The notes under the pieces were generated by a model. It did no database searches. It had not been told where the DNA came from and was given only the letters and a program-made list of their open reading frames with translations. Source: an uncultured Pseudovibrio sp. (GTDB lineage Bacteria; Pseudomonadota; Alphaproteobacteria; Rhizobiales; Stappiaceae). Taken from it: a stretch of DNA of 64,000 bases. Numbering within the stretch: position 1 is the first letter of the stretch; every line of letters starts with the position of its first letter. The stretch spans positions 1 to 64,000 of the forward strand of contig CANNAV010000007.1 in assembly GCA_947502585.1 (NCBI GenBank), given 5' to 3'. Positions 10,165 through 20,100 of this stretch are shown here, piece by piece. A program made the position numbers and the translations under genes.

Positions 10165-11388
10165 ATGAAGATGATCATAACAACAGAAGAGCTTGCGCAA
10201 GCATGCGCCAGGCTTAAAAATTCAGATTTCGTAACAGTTGATACCGAGTTTTTGCGGGAAACGACCTTCTGGCCAAAACTCTGCGTCATTCAGATTGCCA
10301 ACCCGGATTATGCTGTGGTGGTTGATGCTCTGGCTGAAGGTCTGGATCTTGAACCCTTTTTTGAATTGATGCGCAATACGGACATTGTGAAGGTGTTCCA
10401 TGCAGCACGACAAGATATTGAAATAATTTACCATCTGGGTGGCTTTGTGCCCTCACCTTTATTCGACAGTCAGGTCGCAGCCATGGTTTGTGGTTTTGGT
10501 GATTCAGTTTCCTATGACCAGCTGGTTTCGAAAGTAACGGGTGAGCAGATCGATAAATCATCTCGATTTACAGATTGGTCCCGGCGTCCTCTGACGAACA
10601 AACAGCTTGCTTATGCATTGGCTGATGTGACCCATTTGCGCGATGTCTACCAGTTCCTTAAAAAGCAACTGGCACAGAAGGGCCGTCACCACTGGGTTGA
10701 AGATGAGATGGCAACGCTGTCTTCTATCGACACATATCGCACTGATCCTGCAAAAGCCTGGCAGCGCATGAAGTTGCGCGTCCGTAAGCCGCGCGACCTA
10801 GCTGTCCTGAAAGAACTGGCTTTCTGGCGTGAACAGGAGGCGCAAAAGCGTGACATTCCTCGTAATCGCGTAATCAAAGATGATGCTATTTTTGAGGTTG
10901 CAACGCAGAAGCCTCAGACCTCTGAAGCTTTGGGGCATTTGCGCACCATCCCACGCGGTTTTGAGCGCTCCAGACATGCTGAGGAAATTCTCAAGGCAGT
11001 AAAACGCGCCATGGAGATTTCCGAGGACGATCTGCCGGAAGTTCCAAAAGGCCGTCCGTCTCCAGACGGTGCTTCTGCAGCTGTCGATTTGCTGAAGGTT
11101 CTCCTGAAGATGAAAAGCGAAAGCTTTGGTGTGGCACCGAAAGTTATCGCGACGGTCGATGATCTGGACAAGATTGCATCTGGTGAGGACGCACAGGTTC
11201 AAGCCCTCTCCGGATGGCGCAGTGAACTTTTTGGTGAAGATGCGGTTCGCTTAAAGAACGGCGAAATCGGCCTTGCTTTTAATGGCCGTCAGGTGGTTAT
11301 TTGCGAGCAAGGTGAACCGGTTGAGCTTGTTGAAACCACCTCTCGCAGACGCGGTCGCAACAAGAGCAACAAACCAAAATCTGATTAA
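10165..11388 (+). CDS. rnd: ribonuclease D
   Basis: 407 residues. It is a 3'-to-5' exoribonuclease of the DEDDy group that trims tRNA precursors. Exo motifs are present: DTEF (about 25-28), HAARQD (motif II) and YALADV (motif III, Tyr with Asp four residues on). An HRDC domain follows (about 205-285), and the C-terminal tail ends in a Lys/Arg-rich stretch (SRRRGRNKSNK). The start MKMIITTEEL at 10165 was chosen by family convention; the ribosome site is weak, and an upstream ATG at 10099 cannot be excluded. It is followed by a clear terminator. Confidence 0.94.
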   Translation: MKMIITTEELAQACARLKNSDFVTVDTEFLRETTFWPKLCVIQIANPDYAVVVDALAEGLDLEPFFELMRNTDIVKVFHAARQDIEIIYHLGGFVPSPLFDSQVAAMVCGFGDSVSYDQLVSKVTGEQIDKSSRFTDWSRRPLTNKQLAYALADVTHLRDVYQFLKKQLAQKGRHHWVEDEMATLSSIDTYRTDPAKAWQRMKLRVRKPRDLAVLKELAFWREQEAQKRDIPRNRVIKDDAIFEVATQKPQTSEALGHLRTIPRGFERSRHAEEILKAVKRAMEISEDDLPEVPKGRPSPDGASAAVDLLKVLLKMKSESFGVAPKVIATVDDLDKIASGEDAQVQALSGWRSELFGEDAVRLKNGEIGLAFNGRQVVICEQGEPVELVETTSRRRGRNKSNKPKSD

Positions 11389-11430
11389 AGAATTAAATTC
11401 ACTGCTCAGCATAAATTACCGAGAAATAAG

Positions 11431-11459
11431 AAAACTCCGGCAAGTCTTGTCGGGGTTTT
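11431..11459 (+). terminator. rho-independent terminator after rnd
   Basis: A 12-bp stem (AAAACTCCGGCA with TGTCGGGGTTTT, two G-U pairs) around a 5-base loop, ending in TTTT, lies 43 bases after the rnd stop codon. Confidence 0.82.
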
Positions 11460-11479
11460 GTTGCATCTGCCTCAGATTT

Positions 11480-11525
11480 TTTAGAGCACCTCACGTTCAT
11501 TTACATGCATGCATTGTGCTCTAAA
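11480..11525. repeat. inverted repeat of unknown role between rnd and ppx
   Basis: Perfect 10-bp arms, TTTAGAGCAC (11480-11489) and GTGCTCTAAA (11516-11525), enclose 26 bases that contain ATGCATGCAT. It lies between the rnd terminator and the ppx end. A TTTAGAGCA motif also occurs upstream of ppk near 15415. It may be a dispersed intergenic repeat unit. Confidence 0.6.
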
Positions 11526-11550
11526 GTCTTTGTCGGAGCGAATTGTTATT

Positions 11551-11572
11551 GTTTGATTGAATCCAATCAAAC
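11551..11572 (-). terminator. possible terminator downstream of ppx
   Basis: A 9-bp perfect inverted repeat (GTTTGATTG / CAATCAAAC) with a 4-base loop sits 11 bases beyond the ppx stop. On the minus strand it is followed by an AT-rich stretch without a clean T-run, so termination is only suggested. Confidence 0.45.
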
Positions 11573-11582
11573 GGAACACGCT

Positions 11583-13106
11583 TCAGAGCACTCTGACTTC
11601 CGCTTCCAGATCCATAACGCGTCCAAGCTGATTCAGACGCTTCGTTAAACGATCCCCCTGCATGTCTGCAAGTTCTGCCGGAAGAGCCAATATAAGCTTA
11701 TCATTTACCAGTGACAGCTTACTCTTGAGCAACACGCCATTCATGGAAGCGCTGATCAACGCAGCAACGCGTAGCGTGGCGCCAAGAAGACGCGCCAGCT
11801 TCATGAAACGCGGGTTACTCAGACTGCGAATAGCCGGGGAGAGCGCATCATCCATCAGACCTTCGTAGCGATAGAACACCGTCAGCGCCAGATAGGCCCT
11901 GCCTGCGTGATCAGTGCCTACAAAACCGCCATTAGAAATAATGTTCAGTGATTGCTGACCGCGATAATCCGGATGAGCACGCCAACCGATATCCGTTAGT
12001 TGACAGGCTGCAATGCGCAGGCGTCGTTCGACTTCGCTCTCATCAACACCAGCGACACGCATTGCCTGCTCGCTCCACTCAACCACCTCAGCTGAATAAG
12101 ATGGATCGCGCGCGCGCAGTACACCCAGTTCGTGGGCTGCAGTGATCAAAGGGTCTTGCTTTTTGCCGTCTTCATCAAGCTGGTCATACAAATACCCTTC
12201 CCGTACGCCAAGTGCAGAAAAGACGACCTGATCTGCCCGACAATGCAACAAGGCCTGCCGCATAACTGTTGCGCCATATGGCAACAATCCACGACGCGCT
12301 TTTGAAATCACCTGAATGCTTGACTCATTGCTTAGGTCATCCCGTATGAGCTGCTTGCAGAAATCAATCATAACTTCAGCAGGGACTGTGTAATCATGCA
12401 TCACGCGCAGCGGATAGCCCTGTTGATACAGGTGCAAACGTCCCAATGAACGCCACGTTCCACCGATAGCATAGAAATTACGGTCTTTTGCCCTGCCAAG
12501 CCAGTCTGCCTTTTCCAGTTCTTCACAGGCGATCTCGTTGGCCCGCGCAAGATCTCTTTCCGAGGATTCCTGGAGGCGAATACCACCAAGCGGAAATGTG
12601 CGTCCATCACCGATGCCGTGGGCGCTGATGTCAACCAGCTCCAATGAACCACCGCCTAAATCCCCGACAAGGCCATCAGCCCGCCAGAAACCGGAGAAAA
12701 CGCCCATTGCGGAGTAATATGCCTCATCACGGCCAGACAGGATATGAACCTTGTCACGGCAGATATCCTCTGCTTTTTCGATGAATTCCGCGCCGTTTTC
12801 AGCTTCTCGGGCTGCTGCTGTGGCCAGAATGTGCAGTTTGATAACGCCGACATGATCGCAGACACGGCGAAACCGAACCAATGCACGCAGAGCGGTAGCT
12901 ACATTTTCTTCGCCCAGCCTGCCAGTAGCACCTACACCGCGCCCCAGTCCTGCCAGGATCTTTTCGTTGAACAAAGCTGTCGGATTACGCGCCAGTCTTT
13001 CATAAATTACAAGACGGACAGAGTTGGAACCAATATCAATGATTGCTATTGGTCCCGGATCTGTAAATCGTCCTCGAGGCTCATCACTCGTCGAGATATC
13101 TGTCAC
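11583..13106 (-). CDS. ppx: exopolyphosphatase (Ppx/GppA family)
   Basis: 507 residues. It releases phosphate from the ends of polyphosphate chains, or acts on pppGpp in related enzymes. The actin-like ATPase fold motifs are visible: [17 protein letters not shown] near the N-terminus and [13 protein letters not shown] near residue 150. The C-terminal half (about 310-500) matches the helical HD-type extension of longer Ppx proteins. The start at 13106 lies inside the end of ppk (23 bases of overlap), so the two are translationally coupled. The synthase/hydrolase pairing is common in alphaproteobacteria and supports the call over GppA. Confidence 0.93.
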   Translation of the reverse strand: MTDISTSDEPRGRFTDPGPIAIIDIGSNSVRLVIYERLARNPTALFNEKILAGLGRGVGATGRLGEENVATALRALVRFRRVCDHVGVIKLHILATAAAREAENGAEFIEKAEDICRDKVHILSGRDEAYYSAMGVFSGFWRADGLVGDLGGGSLELVDISAHGIGDGRTFPLGGIRLQESSERDLARANEIACEELEKADWLGRAKDRNFYAIGGTWRSLGRLHLYQQGYPLRVMHDYTVPAEVMIDFCKQLIRDDLSNESSIQVISKARRGLLPYGATVMRQALLHCRADQVVFSALGVREGYLYDQLDEDGKKQDPLITAAHELGVLRARDPSYSAEVVEWSEQAMRVAGVDESEVERRLRIAACQLTDIGWRAHPDYRGQQSLNIISNGGFVGTDHAGRAYLALTVFYRYEGLMDDALSPAIRSLSNPRFMKLARLLGATLRVAALISASMNGVLLKSKLSLVNDKLILALPAELADMQGDRLTKRLNQLGRVMDLEAEVRVL

Positions 13107-15315
13107 TATTTGGCCGTTCTACAAAAAGTTTCGGGCTATCGCCCTGTAGCGAGCTGCCACGACCAGACAGAGATGGGTTCGTCATAAAGAATTTGTGTGC
13201 GTTGAACGGATCTTCATCCAATTCAGCAACAATACGCTCATGACTACCGTCTGGAAGCAGACGCCAGCTTTGTTGATTATCTTCTAGATTGGCAACCATG
13301 ATCTGATCAAGAATCTGCTTGTGTACTGTTGGCGTTTTAACAGGAACAAGGGTCTCGACCCGACGATCCAGATTGCGCGGCATCATATCCGCTGATGAGA
13401 TATAGACATGAGCTTCATCGGAGGGCAACCCGTGACCATTACCAAAGCAGAAGATACGGCTGTGCTCAAGAAACCTTCCCACAATTGATTTCGCGCGGAT
13501 GTTGTCAGAAAGGCCCGGCACGCCAGCGCGCAAGCAGCAGATGCCACGCACGACCAGATCAATTTGTACCCCTGCCTGACTGGCGCGGTACAATGCATCA
13601 ATGACACCTGGATCAACAAGAGAGTTCATCTTCATCCAGATTTGCCCCGGACGGCCTGCTTTGGCGTGCGTGATTTCTTCTTCTGTGTGCTTTATGATGC
13701 GCTTTCGCAGACACATTGGAGAAACGGCCAACCGCTCCAGTTCACCCGGTTCAGCGTAACCTGTGATGTAGTTGAATACCTTAGCAGCATCGCTTGCCAT
13801 TGCTGGCTCGGCAGTAAAGTAAGACAGATCGGTGTAGATGCGTGCCGTGATCGGGTGGTAGTTGCCAGTACCGAAGTGGCAATAGGTTTTCAGACCCCCC
13901 TGCTCGCGGCGCACAACCATGGAGACTTTTGCGTGAGTTTTCAACTCAAGGAAGCCGAAGACTACCTGTACGCCGGCGCGCTCCAGATCTCGTGCCCAAC
14001 GGATGTTGGCTTCTTCGTCAAAGCGGGCTTTGAGTTCGACAAGAGCGGTGACGGACTTGCCGGCTTCTGCGGCTTCGGCAAGGGCTTTAACAATCGGCGA
14101 ATTGTTGGATGTACGGTAGAGCGTTTGCTTGATTGCGACGACATCCGGGTCCTGAGCGGCCTGCCGGAGGAACTGGACTACAACGTCGAAGCTTTCGTAA
14201 GGGTGGTGGATCAAAATGTCTTTTTGTTGGATAGCGGCAAAACAATCCCCGCGGTGTTCGCGGATGCGCTCCGGATAACGTGGGGTATATGGCGGGAACT
14301 TGAGGTCGTCGCGTTTGACGTTAACAGCCTGAGACAGATCATTCAGTGCCAGAAGGCCGTTGGCGAGGAAGGTTTCCTCCTCGGTGACTTCCAGCTCATT
14401 TGCGACGAAGGCACGCAGATTTCCTGGTGTGCTTTCTTCAATTTCCATGCGGATTACAGACCCGCGGCGACGGCGCTTGAGGGCGGTTTCAAAAACGCGC
14501 ACCAGATCTTCCGCTTCTTCCTCAATTTCCAGATCAGAGTCACGCAGTACGCGGAATGCGCCTTTGCCGCAAACTTCATAGCCCGGAAAGAGATTGGCGA
14601 TGAACAGCGAGATGATGGTTTCAATCGGAATGAAACGGGTTGCTTTTGGCCCGGCATCCCGCGGCGTCGGCAGAACCACAAAGCGCCCAATCTGGTTTGG
14701 CATGCGCAGCAGCGCGGTCATGCCGGCACCTCCATCCACCGGGCGCAGGTCCAGGATCAGCGAAAAGCCCAGATTTGGAATAAATGGGAATGGATGAGCC
14801 GGATCAATTGCCAGAGGCGTCAGAACCGGAAAAATATGCTGAAGGAAATAATCTTCCAGCCAATCTGTTTCTTCCTGGCTCATGTTCTGTGCTTCGACGA
14901 TGAAGATGCCTTCATCAGCCAGCTCAGAACGTAGTTGACGGAAACGGGCTTGCTGCTCACTTTGAAGCTTGCTTACCTCAACAGTGATTTTTTCCATCTG
15001 TTCTGTTGAGGTCAGACCATCATCAGAAATGGTTGTCACATCCGCCCGCTGCTGACCACGCAGGCCTGCAACACGCACCATGAAGAACTCATCAAGGTTA
15101 TTGGCAGAAATGGACAGGAACCGGAGCCGCTCCAAAAGCGGATGGCTCGGGTTCATTGATTCTTCCAGAACACGGCGGTTGAACTGCAACCACGAGAGTT
15201 CACGGTTTACAAAGCGCTCCGGTTTTTGCATCAGAGCCAGCCCTGCACTCACATCAAAATCTGCGGTGTCAGTGGCCTCATCTTCCAAAGCGTCCATTTC
15301 CGTAAACTCATTCAT
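13084..15315 (-). CDS. ppk: polyphosphate kinase 1
   Basis: 743 residues. It reversibly polymerises the gamma-phosphate of ATP into polyphosphate. The start at 15315 ([12 protein letters not shown]) has GGAGG at 15324-15328; a longer frame to 15363 lacks this. Domains: N domain ([19 protein letters not shown]), head domain, then two phospholipase-D-like catalytic domains. The catalytic His region is [11 protein letters not shown], and HFGTGNYHP and [10 protein letters not shown] are conserved family blocks. The gene lies upstream of ppx and overlaps it, so polymer synthesis and breakdown are co-expressed. Confidence 0.95.
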   Translation of the reverse strand: MNEFTEMDALEDEATDTADFDVSAGLALMQKPERFVNRELSWLQFNRRVLEESMNPSHPLLERLRFLSISANNLDEFFMVRVAGLRGQQRADVTTISDDGLTSTEQMEKITVEVSKLQSEQQARFRQLRSELADEGIFIVEAQNMSQEETDWLEDYFLQHIFPVLTPLAIDPAHPFPFIPNLGFSLILDLRPVDGGAGMTALLRMPNQIGRFVVLPTPRDAGPKATRFIPIETIISLFIANLFPGYEVCGKGAFRVLRDSDLEIEEEAEDLVRVFETALKRRRRGSVIRMEIEESTPGNLRAFVANELEVTEEETFLANGLLALNDLSQAVNVKRDDLKFPPYTPRYPERIREHRGDCFAAIQQKDILIHHPYESFDVVVQFLRQAAQDPDVVAIKQTLYRTSNNSPIVKALAEAAEAGKSVTALVELKARFDEEANIRWARDLERAGVQVVFGFLELKTHAKVSMVVRREQGGLKTYCHFGTGNYHPITARIYTDLSYFTAEPAMASDAAKVFNYITGYAEPGELERLAVSPMCLRKRIIKHTEEEITHAKAGRPGQIWMKMNSLVDPGVIDALYRASQAGVQIDLVVRGICCLRAGVPGLSDNIRAKSIVGRFLEHSRIFCFGNGHGLPSDEAHVYISSADMMPRNLDRRVETLVPVKTPTVHKQILDQIMVANLEDNQQSWRLLPDGSHERIVAELDEDPFNAHKFFMTNPSLSGRGSSLQGDSPKLFVERPNSDRYLDE

Positions 15316-15603
15316 TCCATGTACCTCCGCAGCCCGTGGACCGGGTCGCCTGTATGGGCGCACCTTGCCCTTAGATTATCTGGCGATTACGCTGGCCGTT
15401 GTATGATTCTGGTCATTTAGAGCATACATTTTGACGGGAAAATAAAGCTTAGAACATGTTGCTGTGCCGCAGCAAGCTCTCAGCAGTACCTGTAAGCGTT
15501 TCTTCACCCAAAAGCTCGTAGCTGCATTCCGTAGGTACGCATCTCCCAATGGTGTATCTGGAGCCGAAACCGGTAACCATATCCCGGAGATACGCCCTGG
15601 TCC

Positions 15604-16284
15604 CTATTCGCCCATGCTCTCCAATATTTTAGAGGCCATGACGCGAGAAATCTTGCGACCCTTCGCCAATGCATGTCTGTCCAGCATGTCTACAACGTTG
15701 CGGGCTGCATCCAGTGACCGTTCAATTCTTATCACGAGGTAATCTATCACACTGGAGTCAACAGTTACCTGACGATCTGAAAAATGTTTGGTCATCACCA
15801 TGGCGAGCAGCATGTCGTCCGGCTCTTCCACCTGCACCGGGGTCGCTACCCTAAAACGGGAGGCCAGATCCCTGGTTTCCAGATCAAAAGTGCTCGGCCA
15901 CTCGCGGGTTGTCATCAACATGTTGCCGCCTGTCAGGCGTACTGCGTTGAACAGATGGAACAAAGATGTTTCATCAAAACCTGCATGCAGGTCCTCAACC
16001 GCGACAGGACCGGCTTCTGCCAGTGCTGTCAGGTCAAGAAACTCCAGCTCATCCCCGCCTACGATCTGCGCGCCGCTGAGTTCTTGCCATGCGTTTACCA
16101 GATGTGTCTTACCCGAACCGACCGGCCCATGCAGGGTTACGATAGGGGATGGCCATTCCGGCCAGCTGGTGATCAGATTGAATGCAGCCTGATTTGACGT
16201 CGAAACCAGATAATCATCAATCCCCAGTGCCTCCTCATGGGGCAAGACCAAAGGCAATTGTTGCGGCCCTGTCGATCCTGTCAT
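15604..16284 (-). CDS. hdaA: DnaA-related replication regulator HdaA
   Basis: 226 residues. It is a short AAA+ protein that, with the sliding clamp, stimulates ATP hydrolysis by DnaA and limits re-initiation. Visible motifs are the N-terminal clamp-type start QQLPLVLPHEEAL, Walker A GPVGSGKTHL, Walker B VAVEDL and an arginine-bearing C-terminal lid (IERSLDAARNVVDMLDRHAL). It lacks the DnaA DNA-binding domain. Its ATG overlaps the stop of the preceding permease gene by 4 bases (ATGA), indicating co-translation. The gene pair with an AI-2E/PerM-type permease is a common alphaproteobacterial arrangement. Confidence 0.9.
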   Translation of the reverse strand: MTGSTGPQQLPLVLPHEEALGIDDYLVSTSNQAAFNLITSWPEWPSPIVTLHGPVGSGKTHLVNAWQELSGAQIVGGDELEFLDLTALAEAGPVAVEDLHAGFDETSLFHLFNAVRLTGGNMLMTTREWPSTFDLETRDLASRFRVATPVQVEEPDDMLLAMVMTKHFSDRQVTVDSSVIDYLVIRIERSLDAARNVVDMLDRHALAKGRKISRVMASKILESMGE

Positions 16285-17372
16285 TCCGGTCCTTCCGTCT
16301 TATTAGTATTATTGTAGTGACCTGCATATAGCGAACTAGCAAGATATTGCTTTAGAGCAAATCTTGCTAGTACCCCAACCACTGCTGCAGCTGGAATTGC
16401 TATCAACATCCCCACAAATCCCATTAAAGAAGCAAAAGCGAATAGTGCAAACATGAGCCAGACAGGGTGAAGGCCAACACTTCCACCTAAAAGTTTGGGT
16501 TGAAGGACGTTTCCTTCCAGAAACTGACCCACAACAAATACACTAAGAACTGCTCCTATCATAAAATAATCAGGCCAGAACTGGACCAAAGCAACACCAA
16601 TTGACAGGCCGAAACCGACAATCGCACCAACATAAGGAATGAAGCTGATCAGGCCTGCTGTGAGGCCGATGAGAAGGCCAAATTTCAAACCAACAAGAAA
16701 CAGTGCAAAAGCGTAGAACGTGCCCAGTATAAAACACATCATCACTTGCCCGCGAACGAACCCGGCGACAACTGAATCCATATCACCAGCCAGTGCGCGG
16801 ATGGTTTGCTGGTAGTCTCTTGGCAACCAGCTGTCGATACGTTCAACCATGTTGTCCCAGTCAAGCAGGAGATAGAACGCAACAACCGGCGTTACGACTG
16901 CAAGGCCGATGATAGAAATGAGTGCTTGCCCCCCGCTCCAGATGGACGACAACAGGCCTCCAACGAAGTTTGCCGCTTGGCCAACAAAAGATCCCCAGTC
17001 GATTTTACTGGTTTGCCCTGAGAGATTGGCAAGTCTGTCCATTTGTGGACCAAGGCTTTCGCGCAGCAGTGTTTCCAGGTTTCCGGCCAGCTCAGGCAGA
17101 TATTCCAGGAATGCGATCAACTGTTTGCCGAGAACTGGCAGGAGGATCAGCAGTATTGCGGTGAAAACAATCAGGAATATCAGCAGGATCGTAACGGTGG
17201 CCCAAATGCGGCCAAACCCATGGGTTTCCAGATAATCCGCGATTGGGTCGAGAAGATAGGCCAGGGCCATGCCTGCAACAAACGGCAGAAGGATGTTTTG
17301 AAACACCAATAAGAACAGGATGAAGGCTGCCAAAGCCAGCAACCAGAAGAATAACCGTTTGTTTGTACTCAT
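16281..17372 (-). CDS. AI-2E/PerM family membrane transporter
   Basis: 363 residues with about eight membrane helices. The N-terminal pair is LFFWLLALAAFILFLLVFQN and the following segment, and the C-terminal block is GLISFIPYVGAIVGFGLSIG with GQFLEGNVLQPKLLG. The latter blocks are typical of the PerM/AI-2E exporter family, whose members move signal molecules or sodium outward; the substrate here is unknown. The ATG at 17372 has GGAG upstream. The stop overlaps the hdaA start by 4 bases. Confidence 0.9.
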   Translation of the reverse strand: MSTNKRLFFWLLALAAFILFLLVFQNILLPFVAGMALAYLLDPIADYLETHGFGRIWATVTILLIFLIVFTAILLILLPVLGKQLIAFLEYLPELAGNLETLLRESLGPQMDRLANLSGQTSKIDWGSFVGQAANFVGGLLSSIWSGGQALISIIGLAVVTPVVAFYLLLDWDNMVERIDSWLPRDYQQTIRALAGDMDSVVAGFVRGQVMMCFILGTFYAFALFLVGLKFGLLIGLTAGLISFIPYVGAIVGFGLSIGVALVQFWPDYFMIGAVLSVFVVGQFLEGNVLQPKLLGGSVGLHPVWLMFALFAFASLMGFVGMLIAIPAAAVVGVLARFALKQYLASSLYAGHYNNTNKTEGPE

Positions 17373-17777
17373 AAACTATCTCCAGGTGGAGGCATGGAGC
17401 TCATAAGCTTGCCGAATATTCCGGTTGCGCGGTCGCTCGCAGAGACATCTCTAAAATATACGTTGGTTGTAGTTTCCATAGGTTGATTACGTCAAGTAGC
17501 AGCATCAGGTTTGCCAGAGTAGCTACTCCTCCTTTTGACCCGGATAATTTAGGACAACTCAGAGAGAAGTGAAAAACCTTCCTTCAAATGAGGAGTTTTT
17601 CAAACTCTCATTAACTTGTGTAAGCTTAGCTGGTTCTGCACAGATCTGCGTTTTCTGCGATACCAGTACTGCTTCCATCCGCTTTCGGCCTTGCAATTCC
17701 CTGCAGTTTTGTTTTTATGCCGCCAAATTACATAGGCGGTTATGCCGCTACACTCTTGATGATGCGGAGCAGTATCC
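17373..17777. promoter_or_regulatory. divergent intergenic region upstream of perM-type gene and purM
   Basis: 405 bases without a credible gene. It must contain the promoters of the minus-strand permease-hdaA unit and of purM-purN. Only the purM ribosome site (GGAG at 17766-17769) could be identified. No purine riboswitch core or clear operator was recognised. Confidence 0.4.
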
Positions 17778-18863
17778 ATGAGCCTGGACCAGAACGGTAA
17801 AAACGGCCTTACCTACTCACAAGCGGGCGTCGATATCGACGCCGGGAACGCACTGGTCAAACGGATCAGCCCATTGGTCAAAGCAACGCGTCGCCCGGGT
17901 GCTGACAGTGATATTGGCGGCTTTGGCGGCCTGTTTGATCTGAAAGGTGCAGGGTTTAAAGACCCTGTTCTTGTGGCTGCCAATGATGGCGTGGGCACCA
18001 AGCTGAAGATTGCTATCGAAACCAAAGTTCATAGCGGTGTGGGGATAGATCTGGTTGCCATGTGTGTGAACGACCTTGTGGTGCAAGGTGCTGAACCGCT
18101 GTTCTTCCTTGACTATTTCGCAACTGGTGCGCTGGATGTAGACATGGCAACCGACGTTGTGGCGGGGATTGCAGAGGGCTGCAAGATCGCTGGTGCTGCT
18201 CTGATTGGGGGGGAAACAGCCGAGATGCCAGGCATGTACGCGGCTGGTGATTATGATCTGGCTGGTTTTTCCGTCGGTGCTGCTGAGCGTGGTACACTGT
18301 TGCCATCCAAAGATATTGGCGAAGGCGATGTTCTGCTTGGTCTGGCTTCTTCCGGTGTTCATTCCAACGGCTTCTCTCTGGTTCGTAAGATTGCTGAGAT
18401 TTCTGGTCTTGCATGGGCCGACAAGGCCCCGTTTAATACTGACAAGACACTTGGCGAAGCACTGATGGAGCCAACCCGCATATATGTAAAACCGCTACTG
18501 GCTGCCCTCAGACAAACCAATGGCATCAAAGCCCTGGCGCATATCACTGGTGGCGGGCTTCCTGAGAACCTGCCGCGCGTTCTGCCATATGGCCTTGCTG
18601 CACGGATTGATCTTTCTGCGATTTCTTCTCCTGCAGTCTTCGGCTGGTTAGCTGAAGCCGGCGGCATTGAGCAGTTTGAGATGCTGCGGACCTTTAACTG
18701 CGGTGTCGGCATGGTGGTTGCTGTCGCGGCTGACAAAGCTGAGGCTGTTCGCGAAGTGCTTGAGCGTGAAGGCGAAACTGTTGTTAGGCTTGGTAAACTG
18801 GAAGCTGCTCAGGATGACGTTAAGCAGGTTGTGTTTGATGGCTCGCTGGATTTTGCCAAATGA
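17778..18863 (+). CDS. purM: phosphoribosylformylglycinamidine cyclo-ligase (AIR synthetase)
   Basis: 361 residues. It closes the imidazole ring in step five of purine synthesis, converting FGAM to AIR with ATP. The family blocks [40 protein letters not shown] and [16 protein letters not shown] are all present, and the length is normal. GGAG at 17766 sets the ATG at 17778. The last codons overlap purN by 4 bases (ATGA), so the two enzymes are made from one message. Confidence 0.97.
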   Translation: MSLDQNGKNGLTYSQAGVDIDAGNALVKRISPLVKATRRPGADSDIGGFGGLFDLKGAGFKDPVLVAANDGVGTKLKIAIETKVHSGVGIDLVAMCVNDLVVQGAEPLFFLDYFATGALDVDMATDVVAGIAEGCKIAGAALIGGETAEMPGMYAAGDYDLAGFSVGAAERGTLLPSKDIGEGDVLLGLASSGVHSNGFSLVRKIAEISGLAWADKAPFNTDKTLGEALMEPTRIYVKPLLAALRQTNGIKALAHITGGGLPENLPRVLPYGLAARIDLSAISSPAVFGWLAEAGGIEQFEMLRTFNCGVGMVVAVAADKAEAVREVLEREGETVVRLGKLEAAQDDVKQVVFDGSLDFAK

Positions 18864-19513
18864 GCACGCAGCCTAAAAAACGCGTCGGTGTTTTAATTTC
18901 AGGGCGTGGTTCCAACATGCTGTCTCTTGTTGAGGCAGCAAAAGCCCCTGATTATCCAGCGAAAATCGTTGTGGTTGGCTCTAACCGGCCAGATGCAAAA
19001 GGGCTTGAACATGCTGCTGCCGAAGGCTTTGCAACCTTCGCGCTGGATCACAGACTTTACGGCAAGGACCGCGAGTTTTTTGAACGCGACCTGCATGCCA
19101 GGCTCGTAGAGAACAACGTAGAGCTGCTTGTTCTGGCTGGTTTTTTACGTCTTCTTACACCCTGGTTTGTAAGCCAGTGGCAAGGCCGGATGATCAATAT
19201 CCACCCTGCTCTGCTGCCGAGCTTTCCCGGACTGCATACTCATGAGCGTGCACTTAAGGCAGGTGTTCGTATTCATGGGGCGACTGTGCATTTTGTGACA
19301 GCGGAAATGGATGTGGGTCCTATCATTGCGCAAGGCGCTGTCCCCGTTCTGGACGGGGATAACCTGAATGATCTGGCAACTCGCGTGCTGGCTGTTGAGC
19401 ATCAGATCTATCCGATGGCTCTGGAGGCTGTAGCCAGCGGCAAAGCTGTTGTGGATGGTTTCCGTGTAAAGGTTAAAGGCTTCGATCAGGACGACAAAAG
19501 CCTTATTTGTTAA
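18860..19513 (+). CDS. purN: phosphoribosylglycinamide formyltransferase
   Basis: 217 residues. It transfers a formyl group from 10-formyl-tetrahydrofolate to GAR in step three of purine synthesis. Substrate-binding ISGRGSNM is near the start. The catalytic Asn and His lie in [16 protein letters not shown], and the catalytic Asp in [16 protein letters not shown]. Translation is coupled to purM through the ATGA overlap. No convincing terminator follows; the next 590 bases are nearly empty. Confidence 0.96.
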   Translation: MSTQPKKRVGVLISGRGSNMLSLVEAAKAPDYPAKIVVVGSNRPDAKGLEHAAAEGFATFALDHRLYGKDREFFERDLHARLVENNVELLVLAGFLRLLTPWFVSQWQGRMINIHPALLPSFPGLHTHERALKAGVRIHGATVHFVTAEMDVGPIIAQGAVPVLDGDNLNDLATRVLAVEHQIYPMALEAVASGKAVVDGFRVKVKGFDQDDKSLIC

Positions 19514-19762
19514 TGGGATAAGGCGTATCTAAAGAAATACGGGAAAGACTGCAGGCACTTCCGTCTCCGGCCTTTCTCATTTGCGTTGTTATGTGCGTTC
19601 GTTTGCGCGATTTGCGGTTTTTTTGCGGTTAAAGCGCAATTGACCCAAAACTGCCACTTACGAAAGTTGTCAGATCACAATTTCACCTTCTTGCAGCACC
19701 AACTCTTCGAGCTTTACTGTCCTGAAACTGTTTTGCTCCTGTGTGCGTTCAGTCGACTGTGG

Positions 19763-19990
19763 TTAGGCTGCTGACAGGTCTGAATCATCAAAGTCTTCAT
19801 AGCCAACCTGCCTGTTTTCAATGGCATCAGGTCCTTTCGTGTGGATGAGAGCCTTCCAGACCAGCAAGTTGTCATCATTATCACCTGTGTTGGCATTCTG
19901 ATAGTCCAGACTTTGCAAGCTGGTCCCGAAATTGCCATTTGCAATTTCCTGAGTACGCCGCGCGAAATAGCTCCCGATGTTTTCGCCCAA
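19763..19990 (-). CDS. possible small hypothetical protein
   Basis: 75 codons from a TTG start (LGENIGSYFARRTQE...) ending in an acidic tail (YEDFDDSDLSAA). The amino-acid composition is protein-like, unlike other frames here, but the ribosome site is poor and no family was recognised. It lies alone in the 587-base stretch between purN and the molybdenum enzyme (19514-20100), in which nothing else was seen. It could be a remnant. Confidence 0.3.
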   Translation of the reverse strand: MGENIGSYFARRTQEIANGNFGTSLQSLDYQNANTGDNDDNLLVWKALIHTKGPDAIENRQVGYEDFDDSDLSAA

Positions 19991-20100
19991 ATTCTGCGCT
20001 TTGGTTTTCTATAGGGCAGTCCCTGTATTCACGGCTGTATAAAAATCAGGATTAGTCACTGACTACCCTTGTTTCAAATCAATGCAGGGTCAGCCCTGTT

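Noticed and set aside
13564-14934. 456-codon open frame opposite ppk
   Set aside because: It lies entirely inside the highly conserved ppk gene and shows no protein-like motif.
17373-17777. Possible purine riboswitch upstream of purM
   Set aside because: No conserved purine-riboswitch core could be found by eye; riboswitch control of purM is also unusual in this group.
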